Positions 17,726-24,473 of a stretch of 58,319 nucleotides of DNA are shown in pieces (within the stretch, counting starts at the first letter, position 1; each line of letters begins with the position of its first letter). The notes under the pieces were generated by a model, which worked only from the letters and a program-made list of their open reading frames with translations, was not told the DNA's origin and did not search any database. Source of the stretch: Oligoflexia bacterium (GTDB taxonomy: Bacteria; Bdellovibrionota; Bacteriovoracia; Bacteriovoracales; Bacteriovoracaceae); the NCBI GenBank assembly GCA_015231955.1, contig JADGAN010000035.1, forward strand, positions 1 to 58,319, read 5' to 3'. The position numbers and the translations under genes are program-made.

Positions 17726-17756
17726 GGTAGGAAGGGCCGAGAGGCCCTAATCTACC
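17726..17756. other. GC-rich hairpin between two minus-strand genes
   Basis: GGTAG..GGGCC pairs with GGCCC..CTACC around a GAGA loop, giving a strong two-part stem. The T-run (seven T) lies on its right side, so it reads as an intrinsic terminator only on the plus strand, where no gene ends. On the minus strand it follows the trypsin-like gene by 10 bases and could stop or stabilise that transcript. Confidence 0.5.
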
Positions 17757-17765
17757 TAACTTTTT

Positions 17766-18443
17766 TTAAAGGTCGTAACTAATACTCACTCTGTCTAAAT
17801 ACATCGACTCCTTCTCTCTTGCTTTGGTTGCAAAATTGTAGGTGATCGTCTCATCCTCTGCACGACTATTGACTCGTTTAAATGCAATCACTCCTTGATG
17901 TATGGCCACCACCTTTCCCTCTTGTAAAAAAGGTGCTCCTGCCGCCCCCTTAGTTGAGTCGTAAGTGTGAAACATCATTCCTGCAAAGGGAGTTTCAAAA
18001 AGACCTCCCTCTTTACTGCGAGAACAATCATCAATGCCATGATCACAGCTAATGAGTACAGTTTCTTTGTTATCGATAAATTCACTCATCTCAAAAAAAT
18101 CGTTAATCTTATTCACTTTTAAAACGGCGACTCCACTCCTAGGGTTTACACGTGCCTTGTCAATAGAGCGCTCCTCGCTCTCTCCTACAATTCGTAACGA
18201 ATACTCATGCAGATCATTGATGTCGATACACTTTGCCGCTGTAGTAATTTGATTTTTTGCTGAAGCAAAGCCATTGCAAATATAGTTTCCTTCATAGTAG
18301 ATTTTCACCATCTTCTTTTTAATCGCCTGATCACTTAAGCTACTACGATCATGCTCTCCAAACACCGCCATTGCATAAAGCGAATTACTAACGATCACCA
18401 TCGTTATTGCGGCCACCACCGCGTTTCGTAAAAAAACTTTCAT
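17766..18443 (-). CDS. Trypsin-fold exported protein without catalytic triad
   Basis: The frame gives 225 residues from ATG 18443 with a signal peptide (FLRNAVVAAITMVIVSNSLYA). The trypsin/chymotrypsin landmarks are recognisable but altered: ICNGFASAKNQITTAAKC (normally TAAHC, so the catalytic His is Lys), SGVAVLKV (normally D-I-A-L-L, so Asp is lost) and KGAAGAPF (normally GDSGGP, so Ser is Ala). The Cys pair around the His loop is kept. It is therefore predicted to be an inactive pseudoprotease, perhaps a binding protein or inhibitor. AAGGAG precedes the start. Confidence 0.75.
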   Translation of the reverse strand: MKVFLRNAVVAAITMVIVSNSLYAMAVFGEHDRSSLSDQAIKKKMVKIYYEGNYICNGFASAKNQITTAAKCIDINDLHEYSLRIVGESEERSIDKARVNPRSGVAVLKVNKINDFFEMSEFIDNKETVLISCDHGIDDCSRSKEGGLFETPFAGMMFHTYDSTKGAAGAPFLQEGKVVAIHQGVIAFKRVNSRAEDETITYNFATKAREKESMYLDRVSISYDL

Positions 18444-18559
18444 CACAAAAACTCCTTGTTAAAATTAAAGTTAAAGCGCCACAGGCACCTCTTCTTCGGT
18501 GCACTCTTTATGCCATAAATTTTCAATGAATTTACAAAGAGTTAATAGACAGTTGTGGT

Positions 18560-19381
18560 TTAACTTTTTAACCAACGATAAGAGATTGCAAGCAAATAGA
18601 CGACTGTACAAAGTAAAATTACCGTTGGCCCGGAAGGAAGGTTTAACCCATACGATAAAAAGACGCCTCCCTCTGTCAGCAGCAACCCTCCTACAACTGC
18701 TCCTCCCATAATCCCCACCATGCTTCTTTTAAAGGTTGCCGCCGTGGCCGTAGGAAGAACAAGGAGTGTAATCACTAAGACCAATCCTACAATCTGCACC
18801 AAAAGCACCGTAGTAATCGCGATCAAAACTAAAAGCATAAAATAGTAAAAGCGCACATTGATTTTTCTAATGCGAGCAAACTCCTCATCAAAGGCCACCG
18901 CCAAAAGTTTCGGATAAAAGAGCATAATGCAAGTAAAGATAATCACCCCTAATACCGCCATCAACTTTAAGTCATCGTAGGTGATCATTAAGATATTTCC
19001 AAAGAGGTAGCTTAACAGCTGTACATCATACCCAGGCGTTTTATAGATGAAGATAATCCCTACCGCCATTCCGGCCGCCCATAAAGCATTGATGATACTA
19101 TCCTCGCGGTCGCGATGATATAAACTTACCCAGCCTATAAGAAAGGCCGCGGCCACCGCCGAGGTCAAAGCTCCGAGCATAGGGGAAAAACCAAAATAAA
19201 AGGCCATGCCCATTCCACCTAAAACCGTATGTGCAATCGCGCCCGCAACGTAACCAATTTGCCTCACATAGACAAAAGGTCCCATCACCCCACACACAAA
19301 GCTAGCAAGTGCCCCACCAATAATTGCATTTTGCAAAAACGCCTCACTTAACAGTGCAGACCAAAAATCACTCAACATCAT
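18560..19381 (-). CDS. znuB: Zinc ABC transporter permease
   Basis: This is a 273-residue membrane protein with about eight hydrophobic spans. It shows the ABC-3 family signatures FVYVRQIGYVAGAIAHTVLGG near the N-terminus and VLLVQIVGLVLVITLLVLPTATA in the second half. It forms the inner-membrane channel for Zn(II) (or Mn(II)) uptake with the ATPase and binding protein encoded just upstream. Its start overlaps the ATPase gene by 14 bases. Zinc is favoured because the binding protein carries a His-rich loop. Confidence 0.92.
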   Translation of the reverse strand: MMLSDFWSALLSEAFLQNAIIGGALASFVCGVMGPFVYVRQIGYVAGAIAHTVLGGMGMAFYFGFSPMLGALTSAVAAAFLIGWVSLYHRDREDSIINALWAAGMAVGIIFIYKTPGYDVQLLSYLFGNILMITYDDLKLMAVLGVIIFTCIMLFYPKLLAVAFDEEFARIRKINVRFYYFMLLVLIAITTVLLVQIVGLVLVITLLVLPTATAATFKRSMVGIMGGAVVGGLLLTEGGVFLSYGLNLPSGPTVILLCTVVYLLAISYRWLKS

Positions 19382-20138
19382 TTTCCCCTCTGCTCTTTAT
19401 CTTAATATCGTGATCGTGATGAATAGCACATACCGAGTGAGAATACATCTTTTGTAAATCCACCTCTTGAAGGCCGCTCACTAAATGCCAACTCAAACGC
19501 TGGTTCACACAGGCCACTCTCCCTATATAACGTGAAACGAAAGCCACATCGTGAGAGACCACCACAATTGTCATCTCTTTATTAAGCTCACTCAAAAGAT
19601 CAAAAACCCCGGCCTCGCTGTTAGCATCTAAACTCGCGGTAGGTTCATCTAATAAAATAAGCTTAGGATCACTGACCAGTGCCCGCGCAATCAACACTCG
19701 CTGCAATTGCCCCCCAGAAAGTTCTCCAATGGCCCGCTTTGACAAATGCATAATCTCCAATCGCTCCAGCACTTTTTTTACTTTTTCGCGATCTTCAAGC
19801 GTATAACGACTAAAAATCTTTTTTGTATCTTTCCCTAAGCACCCCATGAGTACGACTTCCATCACGGAGATAGGAAAACTTCGTTTGAAATTTACATGTT
19901 GAGGAACATACCCGATAGCAGAGACTGCCTCCAAAGGGGGCCTTCCTAACACCAACAACTTCCCACGATCGGGAAACAGCTCTCCTAAGATCAACTTTAA
20001 AAGCGTGCTCTTCCCTCCACCATTAGGACCAATCACTCCCACAAACTCTTTATCTCGAACTTTAAACTCCACCTCTTTAAGCGCCCAATTGTTTTTATCA
20101 TAAGAAAAATAGAGATCCTCGATATCAATAACAAACAT
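19368..20138 (-). CDS. znuC: Zinc ABC transporter ATP-binding protein
   Basis: This 256-residue ABC ATPase has Walker [10 protein letters not shown], the Q-loop in GYVPQHVN, signature LSGGQLQR, Walker [11 protein letters not shown] and the switch His in [12 protein letters not shown] 20138 has GAGG 9 bases upstream; a longer frame begins at 20153. The C-terminal tail holds several His ([11 protein letters not shown]), possibly metal binding. It energises zinc import and partners with the adjacent permease and binding protein. Confidence 0.93.
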   Translation of the reverse strand: MFVIDIEDLYFSYDKNNWALKEVEFKVRDKEFVGVIGPNGGGKSTLLKLILGELFPDRGKLLVLGRPPLEAVSAIGYVPQHVNFKRSFPISVMEVVLMGCLGKDTKKIFSRYTLEDREKVKKVLERLEIMHLSKRAIGELSGGQLQRVLIARALVSDPKLILLDEPTASLDANSEAGVFDLLSELNKEMTIVVVSHDVAFVSRYIGRVACVNQRLSWHLVSGLQEVDLQKMYSHSVCAIHHDHDIKIKSRGENDVE

Positions 20139-20149
20139 GAATAACAACC

Positions 20150-21037
20150 TCACTCAAAACTTTTTACAAGCTCCCCACAGAACTCCCTGATACTGACAAA
20201 ATAGTCGTAGGCCAAAGGATCGATCACTTTAACCGCAAGCTTATTCGACTCCTCCCAGGACTTGCCCAAACTACGATTAAGCTGCTTTGGCATAAACATA
20301 GTTTTGATCTTACTCTCTTTAATTATTTTTGATAATTGCAATAAATCCCTAGGCCCTGGCGATTTCCCATGCATCTCTATCGACAGTTGCTTTAGTCCAT
20401 AATCATGAGCAAAATATCCCCAGGCGGGATGGTAGGCCAAGAATTGACGACCACGATAGGCACCTAACTTAGATTTGATTTCTCCATCAAGAATCAACAG
20501 CTCCTCTTGCAATTTTTTTGCTCGCACCTCCATCGCCTCCAGCTCTTTTGCAGCAACTTTTTGCTCTTTTGCCAGCAACAGTAATTCCTTGGCGATCACC
20601 TCCACCATCTTTATGGTCAATCGTGGACTACTCCAGATATGTGGATCATCTTCATGGTCTCCGTGGTCTCCATGGTCTCCGTGACCTCCATGGCCCGTTA
20701 ACGTTACCGCTTCGATTCCCTCTCTTACATTCACCACTTTAGTTCCGTGGTTGATCTTAGCGATTTTTTTTACCAGTACCTTTTCAAAGGGAAGCCCTAA
20801 ATGCAAATAAAGCTTGGCCTTTCCTAGTGCTTCCATCTGCTTTGGTCCTGGCGAATAGGTTTCCGGCCCATGTCCCGGTTCTACCATCACTGACACGCTC
20901 ATCTTATCTTCTACAATCTTATCCACAAAAAATTTCAGAGGCAAAATGCTCACAAAAACCGATGTCGCTGCAGAAATATTAAGTGGAAACAATAATAACA
21001 ACAAAAACAAAATCACAACTCTATTGATTACAATCAT
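20150..21037 (-). CDS. znuA: Zinc-binding periplasmic protein
   Basis: This 295-residue cluster 9 (ZnuA-type) solute-binding protein starts with a signal peptide (VVILFLLLLLFPLNISAA). Family motifs are VSVMVEPGHGPETYSPGP (first metal His region), HIWSSPRL, AYHPAWGYFAHDYGL and MFMPKQLNRS. The charged loop HGGHGDHGDHGDHEDD, encoded by a 9-bp DNA repeat at about 20653-20696, is the flexible His-rich loop typical of zinc rather than manganese carriers. It is the first of the transporter genes, 32 bases after the coiled-coil gene. Confidence 0.92.
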   Translation of the reverse strand: MIVINRVVILFLLLLLFPLNISAATSVFVSILPLKFFVDKIVEDKMSVSVMVEPGHGPETYSPGPKQMEALGKAKLYLHLGLPFEKVLVKKIAKINHGTKVVNVREGIEAVTLTGHGGHGDHGDHGDHEDDPHIWSSPRLTIKMVEVIAKELLLLAKEQKVAAKELEAMEVRAKKLQEELLILDGEIKSKLGAYRGRQFLAYHPAWGYFAHDYGLKQLSIEMHGKSPGPRDLLQLSKIIKESKIKTMFMPKQLNRSLGKSWEESNKLAVKVIDPLAYDYFVSIREFCGELVKSFE

Positions 21038-21069
21038 TAAATTAATCTCCCTTGCCTTGTCTCATCTCA

Positions 21070-21786
21070 CTATCGGTGTTGTAGAGGCGCCGATGTTCGC
21101 ACCGGTGACGAAACATCAACACTATTTTTCCATTCACGTTCATCTCTCTGTACACCACTTTTCTTAAACTCAGAAGAAGAATCGCGCACACGTCGCATGT
21201 TTTGTAATGAATCTCGTTGGGCATCAGTGTAACGTTCATCCCTTGCCTCAATGGATAAACGATAATTGATTTGTCTCTCGTCCTCATCCTTTATCTTGTT
21301 GCCAATACTTATAATTCGCTCCCTAAACTCCTTTGCATAGCTGATAATGGCCAAATTAACCTCTCGCTTGCTTTGAATCTCCTCACTCTCTGTTGCGGTT
21401 GAGGCCACTTTGCGCTTACCTTTGGTGAGCTTCATTTGTTTTAATGCATACAAATCTCGGACACTTTTGCTGTATAAAAGTTTCAAGTTTGCCAGCACCT
21501 CTCCCTTTAATAGTGCTGCACCTTCCTCGTAATCTCTAAGAATCTTATCCACTACAATTTTGTCGTTCTTCTCGACCTTTTTGATCGCCTCATTCCGCTC
21601 CCGCTTCAATTCACCAAGTGCATGATCAAAATAAGCATCCTGCTCATCAAACTTTAGCTCCAATTTTCTAGAGAGCGATCGCACCTTTTCTATCGTGACA
21701 TTGTCCCCTTCAAGCGCAGTTGCCACGGGAAATTCCGCGACACCAATAACCACCATTAAAATAAAGATCACATACAAATTTGCCAT
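21070..21786 (-). CDS. Exported coiled-coil protein upstream of the zinc importer
   Basis: This 238-residue protein has an N-terminal signal or anchor (MANLYVIFILMVVIGVAEFPVATA) followed by long, highly charged helices (residues about 35-200, rich in Glu, Lys and Arg) that should form a coiled coil. The C-terminus is polar. I recognise no family. ATG 21786 was chosen because AAGGAG lies 8 bases before it and the -10 promoter element at 21841-21846 lies between it and the further ATG at 21888. It heads the znu transcription unit, so it may be zinc-regulated. Confidence 0.75.
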   Translation of the reverse strand: MANLYVIFILMVVIGVAEFPVATALEGDNVTIEKVRSLSRKLELKFDEQDAYFDHALGELKRERNEAIKKVEKNDKIVVDKILRDYEEGAALLKGEVLANLKLLYSKSVRDLYALKQMKLTKGKRKVASTATESEEIQSKREVNLAIISYAKEFRERIISIGNKIKDEDERQINYRLSIEARDERYTDAQRDSLQNMRRVRDSSSEFKKSGVQRDEREWKNSVDVSSPVRTSAPLQHR

Positions 21787-21836
21787 CGCAGCTCTCTCCT
21801 TAAGCAACCCTTTGAAGCAGAAGAATTTCTCTCTTC

Positions 21837-21859
21837 TCTCATTATAATCACGAATGAGA
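21837..21859 (-). promoter_or_regulatory. Inverted repeat over the -10 element of the zinc operon
   Basis: TCTCATT (21837-21843) and AATGAGA (21853-21859) form a perfect 7-bp inverted repeat with a 9-base spacer. The minus-strand -10 hexamer TATAAT (21841-21846) lies inside it, about 55 bases before the coiled-coil start codon. A repressor bound here would block the promoter. Zur is the natural candidate given the znu genes, but the sequence is not a close match to the classical Zur box. Confidence 0.5.
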
Positions 21860-21978
21860 ATATTTCTGTGATAAAATCTTCTTGACAAGTACTAGCTAAA
21901 ATGTGGAGTAATAGGAGCAAAATACTCAACTGACGATAATAGCAAATAAGCAAAAAACCTTCAATCTCGGAGTAAACA

Positions 21979-22617
21979 ATGAGTTCATCACTCTTTAAGA
22001 TTATCGAGCACCCCTACCTTGAACACCTATTGGCGGCCTTTCGTGATAAGCAAACTCCTCCTCATGAACTTAGGCGAATCACCTCCCTGATGACGCTACT
22101 CATGGGCTACGAAATTTGCCGTGAATTGCAATACGATACTTATGAAGTAGAGACCCCTTTTGAAAAAGTTCCTAGCAAAAAATTATCGGATCGTATGGTT
22201 GTTGTCTCTGTCATGCGCGCAGGAAATGCTATGCTCGAAGGAATATGGCCGATCTTTCCCAAGGCCGCAGTCGGGCATGCAGGCATCTTTCGTGATAAAC
22301 ATAACAACAACTCCGCTGTTGAATACTACTACAATCTCCCTACGAACATGAAAGATAAAGATATCCTGATTGTTGATCCTCTATTTGCAACAGGCAATAC
22401 AATAACGGCTGCCGTCAATCGCTTAAAGCAGCACCCGGTACGCTCCATTCGCTTTCTTTGCTTCTTAGCAGCGATGGAGGGGATTCAAAAACTAAAGAGT
22501 GCTCATCCTGATGTCCTAATTTATACCCTATCGCTAGAGCGGGAATTAAATAACAAAGGTTATCTCATCCCTGGAGCAGGTGATGCTGGTGACCGCCTCT
22601 ATGGGTCCAATTTGTGA
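21979..22617 (+). CDS. upp: Uracil phosphoribosyltransferase
   Basis: This 212-residue enzyme converts uracil and PRPP to UMP in pyrimidine salvage. Diagnostic parts are VVSVMRAGNAMLEG, the PRPP loop ILIVDPLFATGNT (usually DPMLATGGS) and the uracil-binding C-terminus LIPGAGDAGDRLYGS. The length is that of the family. CGGAG precedes the ATG. Its TGA overlaps the GTG start of the next gene as GTGA, coupling it to a metal exporter, an unusual pairing. Confidence 0.93.
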   Translation: MSSSLFKIIEHPYLEHLLAAFRDKQTPPHELRRITSLMTLLMGYEICRELQYDTYEVETPFEKVPSKKLSDRMVVVSVMRAGNAMLEGIWPIFPKAAVGHAGIFRDKHNNNSAVEYYYNLPTNMKDKDILIVDPLFATGNTITAAVNRLKQHPVRSIRFLCFLAAMEGIQKLKSAHPDVLIYTLSLERELNNKGYLIPGAGDAGDRLYGSNL

Positions 22618-23618
22618 GTGCGAGCATCGGCCAAAGTAAAAAGATGGTGGCCTGGCTCTCCATCATTGCCAGTACCTCCCTTGTTATTGGCAAAACCTAT
22701 GTCGGTTTTAAAATCGGCTCAGTAGCAATTCTCTCAGAAGCAATCCACTCAACCATCGATCTCCTTGCGGCCATGATCGCTCTCTATGCAGTTACTAAAT
22801 CGCAAATACCCGCCGATGACGATCACCCCTTTGGCCACGGCAAATTTGAAAACCTCTCTGGCATGATTGAGGCCGTTCTCATCTTCATTGCCGCCTTCTG
22901 GATCTTATATGAGGCCCTCCATAAGTTGTTAGATGGCACACCAATGCCTGAACTTGAGCTGGGGCTTGGGATTGGCATCATGCTCGCATCCTCTATGGTG
23001 AACTTAGTTGTGGCAAAACTGCTCTTCCGGATTGCCAAAAAGAGCGACTCTATCGCTTTAGAAGCCGATGGCATGCACCTTCTAACCGATGTCTACACCT
23101 CTCTCGGGGTGGTTGTGGGCCTACTCCTCATTCTTCTTGGTGAGCGCCTCTGGCCCTCGCTAAATTGGCATTGGCTTGATCCTATGGCGGCCATTGTTGT
23201 CGCACTGATGATTTTAAAGGCCGCCTATGACCTCACTAAAAAATCACTTCGTGACCTCCTCGATACCGGACTTCCAGAGGAAGAGACCTCTTGGTTGCAC
23301 CAATACACCAGTAAGCTTCACTATCGTTTTCCCGAGATTCACAGCATTCACCGCATTCGCACTCGCAAATCGGGAGCAGAGCGCTTTATTGATTTTCACC
23401 TGGTGGTCGCCCCAGAACTCACGGTTGCCAATTCTCACCACTTAACCGATGTTCTTTGTGAAGAGATCAAGCAGAAATTTCCAAGTGCAAACATAATGAT
23501 TCATGTTGAGCCATGTGATATGGAGTGTTCAGAGCATTGTTTATCGGGTTGTTTTGAAAAATTAAAAATGACTGAGAGAAAAGAAAGTAGAGAGAAGAAG
23601 AGAGAAATTAAAGAGTAA
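22614..23618 (+). CDS. Cation diffusion facilitator (metal efflux) transporter
   Basis: This 334-residue CDF protein has six membrane spans. Metal-site residues appear in EAIHSTIDLLAA (span 2) and ADGMHLLTDVYTSLG (span 5), the latter carrying the H-x-x-x-D pair. The loop DDDHPFGHGKFENLSG is the FieF/YiiP signature. The C-terminal cytoplasmic domain follows (about 215-310). A His/Cys-containing tail (PCDMECSEHCLSGC) may bind metal. Expected substrates are Zn(II), Fe(II) or Cd(II). GTG start overlaps upp; the last 11 bases overlap the convergent DsbA-like gene. Confidence 0.9.
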   Translation: MSASIGQSKKMVAWLSIIASTSLVIGKTYVGFKIGSVAILSEAIHSTIDLLAAMIALYAVTKSQIPADDDHPFGHGKFENLSGMIEAVLIFIAAFWILYEALHKLLDGTPMPELELGLGIGIMLASSMVNLVVAKLLFRIAKKSDSIALEADGMHLLTDVYTSLGVVVGLLLILLGERLWPSLNWHWLDPMAAIVVALMILKAAYDLTKKSLRDLLDTGLPEEETSWLHQYTSKLHYRFPEIHSIHRIRTRKSGAERFIDFHLVVAPELTVANSHHLTDVLCEEIKQKFPSANIMIHVEPCDMECSEHCLSGCFEKLKMTERKESREKKREIKE

Positions 23619-24405
23619 CTTTTCCTCTTTTCTTTAGCTCTTCAACAATGGTGTCGAAATGGCTTGCAGGATAAGCGCCACGAACTGGGATACCATTGAT
23701 AACATATCCTGGTGTTCCTTGAAAGCCAAACTCTTGTGCCTCTTTTTGATCTTCAGCAATTCTATTCTTAACTGCATCAGAGGTAATATCTTTTGCAAGT
23801 TTAGTCATATCAGCGCCTACTTTCTTTGCAAGCTCTTTCAAGAAGGCCTCACCCTTTGATAGCTCTTTTTGATTTTCAAAAAGTGAATCGTGGAATTTCC
23901 ATGCTTTCTCTTGATCTTGTAAGCGAATCGCCTCATAGTATTGAGCAGAGATCATCGCATTTTGGTGAAAATCAAGAGGAAGGTGTTTAAAAGTAAAACG
24001 AATTTTACCTTCATACTTCTTCATTACCTCTTCAACGGTCTTGGCACCACGGCTGCAATAAGGACACTCAAAGTCAGAGTATTCGACTAAAGTCAATACA
24101 GCACTCTTGTTTCCTCTAAAACTTGCATCAGCATAAATTTTAGGTTCAAGTGGCTTATTGAAAGAGTCTTCAAACTCTTTCTTACGATCATCTTCTTGCT
24201 TCTTGGCCATTTCCATTTGAGCGGAGCGTGCTGCCTCTTGAAGTGCTTCAATGAACTCTAGCGGTTTTGCTTTAATCACAGAGATCACAATACCTGGATC
24301 CTCGGCCAAAACTTTTTTCATTTGCTCTTTTAATTGCTTCTCAGTGGTACATCCCATGAAAGAGAGCAAACCAACAACTAACAACAGAGATAATAACTTT
24401 TTCAT
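23608..24405 (-). CDS. DsbA-family thiol-disulfide lipoprotein
   Basis: This 265-residue protein has an N-terminal lipoprotein-like signal (LLSLLLVVGLLSFMGC, Cys19). An N-terminal helical segment follows, then a thioredoxin/DsbA domain from about 90. The active site is FECPYC (C114 and C117). The cis-proline loop is GTPGYVINGIPVRG and the C-terminus is helical. It resembles membrane-tethered DsbA relatives (BdbD/DsbA_4 type) that introduce or rearrange disulfides in exported proteins. This fits a window full of Cys-rich secreted proteins. It is 68 bases downstream of the transketolase-like gene. Confidence 0.88.
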   Translation of the reverse strand: MKKLLSLLLVVGLLSFMGCTTEKQLKEQMKKVLAEDPGIVISVIKAKPLEFIEALQEAARSAQMEMAKKQEDDRKKEFEDSFNKPLEPKIYADASFRGNKSAVLTLVEYSDFECPYCSRGAKTVEEVMKKYEGKIRFTFKHLPLDFHQNAMISAQYYEAIRLQDQEKAWKFHDSLFENQKELSKGEAFLKELAKKVGADMTKLAKDITSDAVKNRIAEDQKEAQEFGFQGTPGYVINGIPVRGAYPASHFDTIVEELKKRGKVTL

Positions 24406-24473
24406 TTAAATACATCCTTTGAAAAAATAGTTATTAATAATAGTATTAAACTCCAAATACTCTTTCAACAAAT

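Noticed and set aside
17726-17766. Intrinsic terminator on the plus strand
   Set aside because: The hairpin and T-run read as a plus-strand terminator, but no plus-strand gene ends there, so only a neutral hairpin is listed.
20653-20696. Short tandem DNA repeat that could be mistaken for a CRISPR-like or regulatory array
   Set aside because: It is in frame inside znuA and encodes the repeated His-Gly-Asp loop expected for zinc-binding proteins.
21888-21978. TTGACA at 21882-21887 as the -35 element of upp
   Set aside because: No acceptable -10 sequence lies 16-18 bases downstream.
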